Source: Elgaria multicarinata webbii
Lineage: Eukaryota; Chordata; Lepidosauria; Squamata; Anguidae
NCBI RefSeq assembly: GCF_023053635.1
Contig: NC_086175.1
Span: forward strand, 128,172,240-128,236,239
Reading direction: 5' to 3'
DNA length: 64,000 bases
Shown: positions 11,601-25,400 of the stretch, one piece after another
How positions within the stretch are numbered: position 1 is the first letter of the stretch
Layout of the letters: every line of letters begins with the position of its first letter
The notes under the pieces: generated by a model
Databases searched by the model: none
What the model was told of the DNA's origin: nothing
The model's input: only the letters and a program-made list of their open reading frames with translations
Program-made: the position numbers and the translations under genes

Positions 11601-14600
11601 CTCTCCACATAAGGCACCCCATGGGACTTCTTGGTGGCAGTCAAGGCCAGCTCCATGATCTCCAGCATAAGAAGAAGTTTGGTGTGTTGACAAACCTCTG
11701 CAGATTTATTTATTTATTACATTTTTATACCGCCCAATAGCCGAAGCTCTCTGGGCGGTTCACAAAAATTAAAACCACAAAAAACATCCAACAGGTTAAA
11801 AACACAATTACGAAATACAGTATAAAAAGCGCAACCAGAATAAAACCACACAGCAAAGTTGTTTATAAGATTAAAATACAGAGTTAAAACAGTAAAATTT
11901 AAATTTAAGTTAAAATTAAGTGTTAAAATACTGAGAGAATAAAAAGGTCTTCAGCTGGCGACGAAAGCAGTACAGTGTAGGCACCAGGCGGACCTCTCTG
12001 GGGAGCTCGTTCCACAACCGGGGTGCCACAGCGGAGAAAGCCCTCCTCCTAGTAGCCACCTGCCTCAATTCCTTTGGCAGGGGCTCACAGAGAAGGGCCC
12101 CTGTAGATGATCTTAAGGTCCAGGTAGGTACATATGGGAGGAGGCGTTCCTTCAGATAACCTGGCCCCAAAACATTTAGGGCTTTAAATGTCAATACCAG
12201 CACTTTGAATTGGGCCCGGACCTGGACTGGCAGCCAATGAAGCTGGAAAAAGACTGGCGTGATGTGGTCTCGCCAGCCAGTCCCTGTTAGTAAACGGGCT
12301 GCCCTATTTTGTACCAGCTGAAGCTTCCGGACCGTTTTCAGAGGCAGCGCCACGTATAACGCATTGCAGTAATCCAAGCGAGAGGTTATCAGAGCATGGA
12401 TAACTGTAGCTATCAGCTATGCAGATGCTCTTTTTGCTCAGTCTTGTGTGCCTGCTTCCCGTTCCTCACTTTTTGGAGAGTGGCAGTGGGGCAGTGTGAC
12501 CTCCAGTGTTAGGGCCTATGTCCATCCATAACTGTGTCTGCTCTAATTGAACTGAAGTGCTTGAATGTATAAGAACCACCAACTTGGAACTGTCACCCCA
12601 TGAGAAACAATAGCAGCAGTGGAAGTTGGGCTGAGGTGATGACTTGGAACACTGCCATCTCCCAGGTTTTCCTTCTTTATTACCACTGGGAAGAACAGAA
12701 TCAGGAACTGATTCCATCCTAGCCTGGATGAGGTCTTGGATATGCTTTGAGAACTAGACAGTTCTGTGGTCTGCGGCTTGCTTTTTGTTCTTAATTTGTT
12801 CTGGTATTACCTGCTGGGCTGTTTTACTGTTAGCGGCTTTGACAATCAACAGAAAAGCAAAGTATAAATATAACAAATAAAACGGACAGTGCTGTGAGCA
12901 GAAGCTTCTAGGATCAATTTGCCAAGTTCTCCCTCCTCCTTGGCAGTACATTGAATGAATGAGTTTGGCCTGCTGCAGCTTCCCTTGGTAGTATGCTCTT
13001 TGATTGTACGACTAAGTCTGGAAGAGTGAAGGAAACAACACTCTTCCATTCCCTGACAGTCACTCATTACTTGCAGGACATGCCATGGGTGGTATAGCAG
13101 GATGTTCCCTGGCTTCTTCTGACAGACAGCCGCTTATATTAAGATTTGGCTGACCTGTGTCCTTTTTGGCTGGCGCTTCCATCACAAGGATGCAGTGGAT
13201 GACAAAAGAAAATAGTGAAACAATAGCCCTTGAGCAACTTGGAAAGTGCGGAAGTAGTTGCTTGCAGTTTCTCAGTGAAACTTTATTTTTATGCACTTAT
13301 CTGCAGGTCACACTGCAGACACTACTCTTTAAGGATGTGTGGAAACCAAAAGCTTCCTGTGTAATTTGCAGCTTTTTCCTTCATGGTAGTACTTAACACA
13401 GTAAACACAGTCCCACTACTCCATAGATTTTCCCTTCCTCTTTGGAAGCTAGACTGGCCTTGATCCCTTCCACCTTTCTCAGTGTCATTACTTGACATTG
13501 ATTGGAATTACCGTATTTCTTCGATTCTAAGATGCACTTTCCCCCCTAAATTAACATCTCTAAAAATGGGGTGCGCCTTAGAATCGATGGCGTCTTAGAA
13601 TCGAAGAAATACGGTATTCCTAGTTGTAGGCTGCTTGCTACTGTTACATCATATTTGTGTTCACCTCCTGCACCCAATTTACAAGTTCAATCGCAGCTTT
13701 TAAAGCTCAGCTAAAAACTTTTCTTTTTTCTAAAGCTTTTAAAACTTGATTTTGATCTGACTTTTATACTGTTGGTTTTACTCTACCCTGTGCCTGTTTG
13801 GTGCATTCTCTTCCCCTTCTTATTGTTTTATTATGATTTTATTAGAATGTAAGCCTATGTGGCAGGGTTTTGCTATTTTATTGTTTTACTCTGTACAGCA
13901 CCATGTACATTGATGGTGCTATATAAATAAATAATATTTTTTCCTGTGGTACATATGAGGCTATCGCAACATTATGTGTAATACCTTTACAATTGTTCAT
14001 GGAGTATCATGGTTACATAAGCTGCCCTTGCATCCCAAATCTCATTACAAAAGAAAGGTATGGCTAAGGTAATGTAGTTTTGCATGATACGTGGGTTTAT
14101 TACCACACCCAAGCATAGAATTCGAAGGACACACATTTTCAGGTCAGCTGGAACTGCCACATTAATCTGTTTCTAGTACATCTGGAGCTCTCTGGATTGT
14201 TTCTTAGGCCACAGCTAGACCTAAGGTTTATCCTGGGATCATCCAGGGTTCGCCCCTGCCTGAGCACTGGATCCCCTGTGTATCACCTAGATGAACAGGT
14301 TTGACCCCTGGACGATCCAGGGCTAAACCTTAGGTCTAGTTAGGGCCTTAGTGTTCTTGAAGGTTCCTTCTGATTTGCAAAGAAATTGGTGGAGTGGTAA
14401 TCGTGGCTCTACTGAATGCTTCCAGACTAACAGCAATGTTAGTCTGTTGCAGCAAAAATGAAGTTGTGACACGTTGAAGATTAGCAGATTTGTTGTGGCA
14501 TAAACTGTTGTAGACTAAAGCCCAATTTATTAGACACATGATTATCCTGAGTTCTGTGTATTCGTACGTACACCCACACCCACCCACACACAGAGGATGA

Positions 14601-17600
14601 ATAGGTAGAATGTATGTAGAATTCGCAGCAAAAAGATCAGAAGCATTTGAAATGCTGTAAGTACAGTGACCCTGTTCAGACAACACACTAATCCATGATG
14701 GTTAAGTGTTTTGAACTAACCATGTTGGCTTAACATGGCATATGAGTGGCTGTTTTCCTAACCATGGTTGCTATATAACCACAGTTTAACCATCCTCACT
14801 AACCACAAGCTGCAAAAGGGTTAGGAGCCCTAACCATGGCTTAGCATGTCGTCTGAACAGGCCAAGTGTAAACTTAACAGCAGCCAGTTGTTGGGTGCAA
14901 CACAAACATGTTTGCATTGGTGAGCTTGTTAACACATATACGGTGATAAAAATAAATAAATAACCTTTGTCTCTGATCAAGCCATAGGTGATGAGAATTG
15001 AACCTATATGGCTCGGGTCCAGGTTATTTAAAAGAACGTATTCTCCCTTATGAGCCTGCCCGTGCTTTAAGATCTTCTGGAGAAGCCCTTCTTTCAGTCC
15101 CACCATCTTCACAGGCGCGTCTCGTGGGAACATGGGAGAGGGCCTTCTCAGTGGCTGCTCCAGTGCTCTGGAACTCTCTTCCTGGGGAAGCTAGGCTGGC
15201 TCCCTCCTTGATGGGCTTTCGGAAGCAGGTTAAAACTTTTTTGTTCCAGCAGGCCTTTGGAGAATAATCTGACACTCCCATCTATGTTAATGTCTTATAA
15301 TTTTGTTGTGTATTTTAAACGTTTATGGTTTTGTTTCCCTCCCCCCCCCCCATGTATGTTTTAAACTTTGTAAGGCCGCCTTGAGGCCCAGCATTGAGCA
15401 AAAGGCGGGATACAAATAAATAAATAAATAATAACAACTTCAAGCTTGCTGTTCCACCAACTTCAATTAGCTACCTTCTCACTCTTGTTTCTGTTAGTTA
15501 CTCATGGCTTAAAAGAATATTTGCTTCACATTTATAAAGCTTACCTGTAATGATTGGACGGGTGGATTTCAAATCAAGGCAATTTAAATAATGATTTAAA
15601 CCAAGTTTCTTCTTGATTCTTTACATATTTTCTAAACAGTGGTGCAAATGTGATCACTAAGCCATGTTTATTTACAAGTAAAAAGATTGTTACTTACTCC
15701 AGCTGTTCTCAAACTCCCCCCCCCCCCCGGCTGACCAGTTGAAAATTACTGAGAGTCTGGGTGGATCACTTAGGATCACCCATGTTGCCTGGGAATGCTG
15801 AGATTGTCTAAAGGAGCATAGGATTGTGCACCTGGAGTGCAGTCCTGTAAATTGCACCCTCAGTGTTCAGAAGCCCCTGAATTTGGAAGGTTCTGATCAT
15901 CCAATTTAGGGTGGGATGAGCCTCCTGCCCTGCATTTTTCACTAGACAGGCTTTTTTGCTGTGTGTGGGTATGGGAGAGGGCGGATCTCGAACTCCCCCT
16001 TCCGAGATTGGAGAGCTGCCTCCAACCTGGGGGAGTGGCATCCCTGGTATCCTATAGCCCCTTACACATTGTCTAGAGGCCATAGGATTGCTCCCTTAGT
16101 CCACTTCTTTGGTTCTAAACATTGAAGTGCGTAATTTGTATTTTAATAATTATGGGTGCCTGCTTTTTTGTGAGCAAAGTTCTGTGAAGTCAGATGGTAA
16201 ATCTTTGGGGAGGAATGGGTAGACTGCACCAGTGCCACATTATGAACATCATGGGCCCTAGGCCAGGTCTTTGTTAGCCTGTTGGATAATCCCGGTCCGG
16301 TCAAAATGACCTCTCTCTCTGTCACCAAAGAAAAAGAAATCAAGTGCAAGGCAATTTCAGATATGCTTGACTGTTCTGCAGCCTTTGTACTGGACATTTG
16401 AACGGAGCTTAAAGACCATCCATGGATCATGGACCACAGTTTGGGAACCTTATTTATTTATTTATTACATTTTTATACCGCCCAATAGCTGAAGCTCTCT
16501 GGGCAGTTCACAAAAATTAAAACCATCATAAAACAACCAACATGTTAAAAGTACAATTACAAAATACAGTATAAAAAGCACAACCAGGATAAAACCACGC
16601 AACAAAATTGATATAAGATTAAAATACAGAGTTAGAGCAGTAAAATTTAAATTTAAGTTAAACTTAAGTGTTAAAATACTAAGAGAATAAAAAGGTCTTC
16701 AGCTGGCAACGAAAGCAGTACAGTGTAGGCGCCAGGCGGACCTCTCTGGGGAGCTCATTCCACAACCGGGGTGCCACAGCGGAGAAAGCCCTCCTCCTAG
16801 TAGCCACCTGCCTCACTTCCTTTGGCAGGGGCTCACGGAGAAGGGCCCCTGTAGATGATCTTAAGGTCCGGGCAGGTACATATGGGAGGAGGCGTTCCTT
16901 CAAATAACCTGGCCCCAAACTGTTTAGGGCTTTGAATGTCAATACCAGCACTTTGAATCGGGCCCGGACCTGGACTGGCAGCCAATGAAGCTGGAAAAGG
17001 ACAGGCGTAATGTGATCTCGCCGGCCAGTCCCTGTTAGTAACCGTGCTGCCCTGTTTTGTACCAGCTGACATTTCCGGACCGTTTTCAAAGGCAGCCCCA
17101 CGTATAACACATTGCAGTAATCCAAACGAGAGGTTATCAGAGCATGGATAACTGTAGCTAGGCAATCTCTGTCCAGATAATGGCAATTAAGTGTCAAAAT
17201 ACTGAGAAAATAAAAAGGTCTTCAGCTGGCGACGAAAAGAGTACAGTGTAGGCACCAGGCGGACCTCTCTGGGGAGCTCAGTCCACAGCTGGGGTGCCAC
17301 AGCAGAGAAAGCCCTCCTCCTAGTAGCCACCTTCAACTTGCACTATTTTGTTCTTACAACCGGGCCGCCATCATCTCTATTTCACTATACTGTATATGTT
17401 TTTCATACTTTCTTTTTTTACTTGTAGAGGGAATGTCTTCGGTATATTTCCGTATGGGGTTTGAATTGCAATCAGTAGCCACAATACTTTGTGAGATTGG
17501 GTATGGGGATGTAGGAACCTGTACACTGGACAGTCTTGTCTTCTCTTCTTTCCAGTGTTGCTCCACTCTGATTTTGTATGGGTGGTGCTGAGTCTCGGCA

Positions 17601-19391
17601 AAGTAGCAACCCAATGAAATGCCTATTTTTGTAGGTAGACTGTAATTATAATTGAGAAATGCTTGTACTGATTCTTTTACATTAACTCGGTGTATCTGGT
17701 AGAGACATTGATTCAGTCTAAAGAGTATGTGTAAGGCTAACAGGCTATTCAGATTATTTGATATTAGCCCATTTATTCTTTAATAGAGGCCTAATATTTA
17801 CTACTTTGTAAAAAATCAATTCTAAGTTTAGATCAAAACCCATTTTAAAAGTTAAGTTCTTCATCCACTGTCCATACCTGCCTGTTCATCTGGAAGAAAC
17901 TCTTGTTTTTCCGCAGGTGTGGCTATTTGTCTGGGCTACAGTGGCAAGAATTCTGGGGTGCAGTGTTCCCAATACCGGCTCTCTCAAAGAAGCCTATTGT
18001 TGCAAGGAATACTTAACAAAAGATGTAATTTGGCAGAACAAAATGTTTATGGAGCATAGCCTATAGCTACAGTTTATCAGTTAGCAGTGCTTTTGACTTT
18101 AAACTTTTTTGCATACATGGTGTTACTTCAAGGGACAAAAATGTTTGCTGTTCTAGGACTGTTTAGCTGATGCAAGACATAACAAGAGTCAAGAGCCAGA
18201 AAATTTGCAGACAACACACAAAGTTTGTAAGCAGCTATTGACAGTACTGAATAACTACTGTTCTTCTGTTCCTAAGTTTCGACACTTTGTTACTAGAGCT
18301 TGGGGATAGCTGCTCCTCAAAGGAAGAGCTGCTGTGTGGCGTTCCACAAGGTGCTATCCTATCCCCAATGCTATTTAATATTTACATGAAACCGCTGGGA
18401 GAGATCATCCAGAGGCATGGGGCGGGGTGCTATCAGTGTGCTGATGACACCCAAACATATTTCTCTATGCCTTCGACATCGGTGTCAGCTCAGGATAGTG
18501 TGTCTCCTCTGAATGAATGCTTAGAAGCGGTAATGAGCTGGATGAGGAAAAACAAACTGAAGCTGAATCCAGACAAGACGGAGGTGCTTGCTGTCAAAGG
18601 CCACAACCTGGGATTGGAGGTGTGTCAACCAGTTCTGGATGGGGTTACATTCTCCCTAAAAGACTGTGTTTGCAGCTTGGGGGTGCTTCTGTATCAGTCG
18701 CTCCAAATGACAGCCCAGATAGATGTGACAGCCAGGAGTGCCTACTATCAGCTTCAGCTGATATGCCAGCTGCACCCCTTCCTAGAGTTAGAAGACCTAA
18801 AGATGATAGTGCACGAGCTGGTAACTTTGAGGCTCGACTTCTGCAATGATACCTTTGTGCCTAGTCTGGAAACTTCAATTAGTTCAAAATATGGCAGCCA
18901 GGTTGGGCACCGGTACATCTAGGGGTGACCATATTACACTAGTCTTAAAATCTCTTCACTGGCTGCCAATTAGTTTCTGGGTGAAGGATAAAGTGTTGGT
19001 TATCACCTTTAAAGCCCTACATGGTTTGGGTCCAGACTACCTGCGGGATCACCTTCTCCCATACAATCCGCCCCGCACACTCAGGTCCTCTGGGAAGAAT
19101 TTACTTCAGTCAGCAAAGACTAGGCTGACAACCGTAACCCAGAGGACCTTCTCTTCTGCTGCTCCCAGACTGTGGAATAGCCTGCCGGAGAAGACTCATC
19201 AGCTTGTCAGTCTTTTAGCATTCAAGAAAGCTATCAAGACAGATCTCATCTGGCAGTCCTATCCAGTGGAATTTTAGTATGCTTTTAGGATGTTTTTTAA
19301 CAGTATATACTAAGTTTTTAATCAGTATTTTATGTACTTTATGCTTGGTGTTGTTCCCCGCCTCGATTTAATCAGAGAGGCAGGTAAGAAA

Positions 19392-19433
<42 letters not shown>

Positions 19434-22400
19434 CTGCAAGCAGCCCCTGTGGAGCTAATGCAATATTTAAATAACACTGCCAACTTCATTGGTCTTTCCC
19501 ATAGACGTGGCACCCTCTTCCTATGGGGAGCTGATTCTATGGCTTGAGGTCCTGTAATTATGCCCTCAAGCATGTTGGGGTCACTTCAACATTACCTTCA
19601 ATGTACTGGAGCCGCTCGTGGGTAAGTGGTTTCTATACAGCTCGGGAAACATAAAACAATCATCAAAGTGAGACTACGCTATGCGACTGGCAGTTACACT
19701 TTATTACAGTATTTATATACTGCTGCTTTAATCCTAATAGTTCAGCACATTTCACAATAATAAAGTTCACTCTGCATAGTCATCATAACGCATATCATGG
19801 CATTAGAGAAGATATTTTCTGAATACTGTTCCGTTGGCTCCTAGGTTTTTAATATGTAGCCCCTCTCCCTCTGATGCAGCCAGGTGAAATGGCTGCTGAT
19901 GGAGACAGACAAGCTGAAGCATTAGTTAAGAGCCATCAACTTTTAATAGGAGTCTGTTAAAAGAGAATCAAAGATAATGCAGGGCCGTGTAGACCAGGAT
20001 CAGTAACACCTTGCTATATGAGATATAAGGATGGCATGATTGAAGGGTGTAGGCCTCAGTGATTTAGCAAAATTGACTGTACAGCTGAGTTTTTCAGAGA
20101 GGAAACTTTCCAGTTAATGCGGTGTCAACAGCACATGCAAAAGCCTTTGGTTATTCGTGAGCTGGGCACACAATCTGCAATGATGGGAAGCTCCCTAGGA
20201 AAGACGGTCGCTATCTTGTCTGAATGGACCCCAATGATTTGAAGTCATATCTTTGACACCCTGCTGCATAGAGAAGCTATAATACCAATCAGGTGAAAGC
20301 CCAAGTCTTTCAGGATATCAGTGAGACAGTGTGGTGTAGCGGTTAAAGTGTTGGACTTGGATTTGGGAGATCCTGGTTCTAGTTCTTCATCGTGGTCTCT
20401 ATGCATCACACATATGGGCTCTGCGCCTGCGCTGAGACCTAGATCGGAACCTCCAATAGCTAAGCGACACGCTTTTGGGCGGGAACCCCTCCCCACGCCA
20501 CTGCGCATGTACAGTGGGTTCCCGCCCTTACCTCAGTTTTTTTCCGTCCGCCATTGTGCTAGACGCTAGTTTCTAACCTCCAGAAAAGAACTATTTCAAT
20601 CTCTTCTACTAAAATTCATATACTTACCTTTTCTTCTCTTTCAACTATTCTCTTTTTCTCCTATAAAAAAAAAAATATTAGTAGATATAGTAAAAAAATT
20701 TTCCAACGCTTCAGCTGAGGCGAATGGCAGTGAAGGCCCCATTTCGTAAATGCGTGTCCTGTGGGGCTAAACTCCCGCCGACGGACGGGCATTCTTTGTG
20801 TGTACTCTGCTTAGGAGAAAGCCACAAAGTTCAATCGTGTCACCACTGTATGGCGTTCACAAAGCAGACGCGCAAAAATAGAGCAGACAGACTTCGCTCT
20901 ATCTTGTGGGAGAAGGCGCTTCGAGCTACCGAGCCAAAGAGGGCCAAAATGGACAAACCACCTACAAAAACCTCCGATACCGAACTTGAAATATCCTCGT
21001 TCGTAGTGGGAGATGAGACCGTGGCGCACTATAGGGCTGAGATACCCCTCACGCCAGGACGGTCGCTAGCGAGCTCCGCGGCTAAAAAACTTTCAATAAA
21101 AGCCCGGACTCCTAGATCCTCCGAAATGGAGAAGAAGAAGAAGAAGAAGAAAAGGCTGGAAAAGTCCTCACCGAGGCATTCTGGAAAATCAAAATCCAGC
21201 AGTACCGTGCCGACCTCGCTACCGACAGCGACGGCAACTTCTTCGGTACCGAACCAGCCATCGATACCGTCTATAGTATCGACACCCGCTAGGCGGAAAC
21301 AACATGAGCCCCCGAGCCTCTCAGAAGGGGAAATCAGAGATTCGGCCTCAGCGGCCTCAACACGAGACCCGGCACGCCTCACAACAACAGATGAGGCGGC
21401 CGAAGTGCCTAGACCTGGAACACCTAGACCTGCTCCAATTGAAGTGCAGCAGTCTCCTAGGCCGGATTGGGATCGATCTTCCCAGGTTGCTTACTATAGA
21501 CCTGAAAATAGGTACTATGACTGGGAAGGCTATCGGCCACACGACTACCTTCCCGAGGGAAGGAGGCTACAATACCCTCCGGAAGCATATTTTGCTTATC
21601 CGCCGCCTCCGACAAGGGTCTGTCGAATACCGGTGGCTCCTCCGTTGTCTCACCATTCATCGCCAACATCAACCCTTCGACATCGAGTCGACGCGTCTCC
21701 GCGTCGACCGGCACCACATCAAGAACAAGCGCTGCAGCCTATTCAACAGCAAATTGAGGCGCCCTCTTCACCAGACAATGACTATCCTTCGGATTCGGAA
21801 TCTGCACTCTCTATCGCTCCATCAATCCCATCACCAGAAGACGCGGTCTACTCAACTGACCCAGCTTCGCCGTCGGATGACTCTGGGAGATTTGCTGAAC
21901 ACGTTCTAAGAATGGCTCAATCCCTAGGTTTAGATATTCAAAAACCAGAAGACCAGGTGCAAGACAAGATCTATGATGTCTTCCATACCGAAGATAATGC
22001 ACCGGTAGCCATCCCATTGCCTCAAACGTTAATACAAACTGCCCAGCTGGCATGGAAGACTCCTACATCCAATCAGCCTAATTCTAGGAAATTAGAGGCT
22101 ATGTACAGGATTCAAGACAAGGACGCGGGTTTTCTATTGCAACACCCAAAACCCAACTCCATAGTTGTGGAATCGGCACAAGGCCGATCACAAAGATCCC
22201 ACTCGGCACCTACCGACAAAGAGGGCAGGAAGCTCGATGTAACTGGGAGGAAAATTTATTCTTCCTCATCACTTGGCATCAGGGCAGCCACTTATGAAGC
22301 AACAATGGCCCGGTACCAACTATTTCTTTGGCAGAAGATAGGGTCACTGTGTGATCACCTTCCAGAAGATAAAAGGGAATTAGCCAGGGTATTTCAATCT

Positions 22401-25400
22401 GAAGCTACTGCCATAGCCAGGCAGCAACTGTCCACAGCGAGACACCAGACGGATTGCCATTCCAAGGCTATGATGGGCGCCGTAGCCTTAAGAAGGCACG
22501 CTTGGCTCAGGTCTGCTAATTTGACAACGGAGACCAAAACCAGAATTGAAAGCCTACCCTTCGACGGGGAAGGACTTTTCAACTCCAAGACGGACGAGGC
22601 ACTAGATACCATCTATAAGGCCCGTACGACAGCTAGAAGGATGGGTTTCAATGCACCATCCCAACAATACAAACCGCGTCGTTGGACAAAACCACCTGCC
22701 CAACAATACCAAAACAGGCCATTTTATCAACCCCATCCTAGGCAACAACAACAGCAGTTGCAGAAGAAAAGGCCCTTCCAGAGTCGATTCCAGGGGGATA
22801 AACGTCAACCTGACTTTAGCAAAAAACAGCGGGTTTGACTCCCGTGCCCCAAATCTACCACCATTTTTGAACCGCCTAGCACCCCATTTCCATCAATGGG
22901 AGTTAATAACAACCGACTCCTGGGTGCTCACTATCATCAAGCAGGGCTACGCCATCGAATTCGATGTCCTTCCTCCTCCTTCGGGACCGAAAGTAACAGC
23001 ACCGTCCGCACCTCTTCTCCTCGAAGTCCAGACCCTCCTAGCGAAGGGAGCTATCTCTCCGGTGCCACCACATCAAATCAACCAGGGATTCTTCTCCCGC
23101 TACTTCACGGTCCCGAAGAAGGATGGCGGTCTTCGACCTATCATGGACCTAAGAAATCTAAACAACTACATCTGCCCCAAGAAATTCCGTATGACAACGG
23201 TTTCTTCGGTACTCCAACTCCTTCACGCAGGCCTTTGGTTCGCGGTGGTAGATTTGAGGGACGCTTATTTCCATATAGCGATCAGGGAGTCACATCAACC
23301 TTACCTGCGATTCGCCATTGGAACTCAACAATTCCAATTCTCCGTTCTCCCTTTCGGACTCTCGACGGCGCCCAGGGTCTTCACGAAGACGATGGCAGTA
23401 GTCTGCGCCCATCTAAGACAAAAACAAATTTTCATCTATCCATACCTGGACGACTGGCTGCTGGTAGCGGAGAACAAATCCACGCTACGAGACAATATAT
23501 CTACGACCCTCAATTTATTGAACTCGTTAGGCCTCTGGGTCAACGAAGAGAAGTCCATTCTAACTCCTCAAAGGAAGATAGACTTTATAGGGGTGACCTT
23601 ATCATCCCTGGATGGCAAAGCTTTCCTTCCTCTGGCCAGAGCAAAGACGCTTCACGACTCCATCGTCGATATCGAGAAGCGAACAAGACACTCAGCCTGG
23701 ACAATTCAAAGGCTACTGGGCTTGATGGCAGCCACTACGGCCGTCATCACGTTTGCGAGGCTTCGCATGAGAGTTTTACAAGGATGGTTCCTGAGAACGT
23801 TCGACCTTCGCCTCAACGCTCACAGAACTTTTCTCTCCATCCCGAAACAAGTACGGGCATCGCTGAAATGGTGGCGCTCGATGGGGAATTTGTTGGAAGG
23901 CGTCCCGTTTCAACGACCATCGCCTTCGGTAACGATCGCTACCGATGCCTCCATGGAAGGCTGGGGAGCCCATTGCAACAACCTTACTGCACAAGGGCGA
24001 TGGCCCCCCTTCCTGAAGGAAGAGCATATCAACCACCTAGAACTCTTGGCAGTGGAGTATGCGATAAAGACTTTTGCCCGGATCATCGAGGGCAGAAATG
24101 TCCTGATAGCCACAGACAACACCACGGTAGTCTGTTATATCAACAGACAGGGTGGAACCAGGTCGTACCCGTTGACTCGATCTGCAACCAGAATATGGAA
24201 TTGGTGTATAAAGAGGGATACTTACCTTGTGGCGGTTCATGTTGCAGGGAAGGACAATGTCATCGCAGACTCACTCAGCAGGTCCTTCCACACCGACCAC
24301 GAGTGGGAGCTCGACGTCGATACCAGGGAACACCTCTTTCGATGCTGGGGGTATCCAGCCGTCGACGTCTTCGCCACCGAGGGAAACGCAGCCTGCTCCA
24401 GGTTCTGCAGCAGAGCTGGAAAAGGAGAAAATTCACTAGGAGACGCATTCACAAGAACGTGGAAAGGAAATCTCCTGTACATCTTCCCTCCGTTCCCTCT
24501 CCTAACAAGGGTCCTAGCGAAGATCACGATGGACAATTCGGACTGCATCCTAGTAACACCGTGGTGGCCAAGACAGGCCTGGTTTCCGCATGCTCTTCGT
24601 CTATCGAGACAAATTTACATCAGGCTCCCGTCGATACCGAACCTCTTGTCTCGACACCAGGGCAAGGTTCGGCATCCAGATTTATCCACACTGAAGATGA
24701 CGGCGTGGAGGATAATCCCAACGCCTCTCTCGGTACCGTAAATTTAACAGTTGATCAAATATTGATGGCATCGAGGAAACCGTCAACGAGGAAATCTTAC
24801 GCCAAGAAATGGCAAAGATTCCTAATTTTTGCTTCAAAGAGCAATCAGCCAGCAATCTCATGTCCTATTTCTACAATACTAGAATATTTGCTGTCGCTTT
24901 ACCGACAAGGTCTAAGACTGTCCTCGATCAGGGTTCACCTAGCTTCGATAGCAGCGTTCCATGACGGTGTCGAAGGGTATTCGCCCTTCTCACACCCCCT
25001 CTCGAAAACATTCTTGAAGGGGTTAAAAAATACGATACCGACCATCAAGAACGTCGTACCTTCATGGAGCTTATCTGTGGTCTTACAGTCACTGACTGCT
25101 AAACCCTTCGAGCCTATGGCTACAGCCGACCTTAGACTTTTATCATTTAAGACAGTTTTCCTGATAGCCATCACCTCTGCGAGACGTGCAAGCGAGCTTA
25201 GAGCTCTCAGAATTGACCCACCTTTTACAGTGTTCCATAGGGACAAGGTCGTTTTACGCACTGACCCTTCATTTCTACCTAAGGTGGTGTCGAACTTTCA
25301 TGCCTCCCAGGACATTATTCTCCCAGCGTTCTTCCCGAGCCCGACGACGGCAATCGAGACTTCTCTCCATACGCTCGATGTAAGGAGAGCCCTAGCCTTC

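Noticed and set aside
21304-21909. Alternative-phase 201-codon frame inside the DIRS gag region
   Set aside because: It overlaps the gag-like frame fully, has a biased His/Arg/Leu composition and no domain; treated as a shadow frame.
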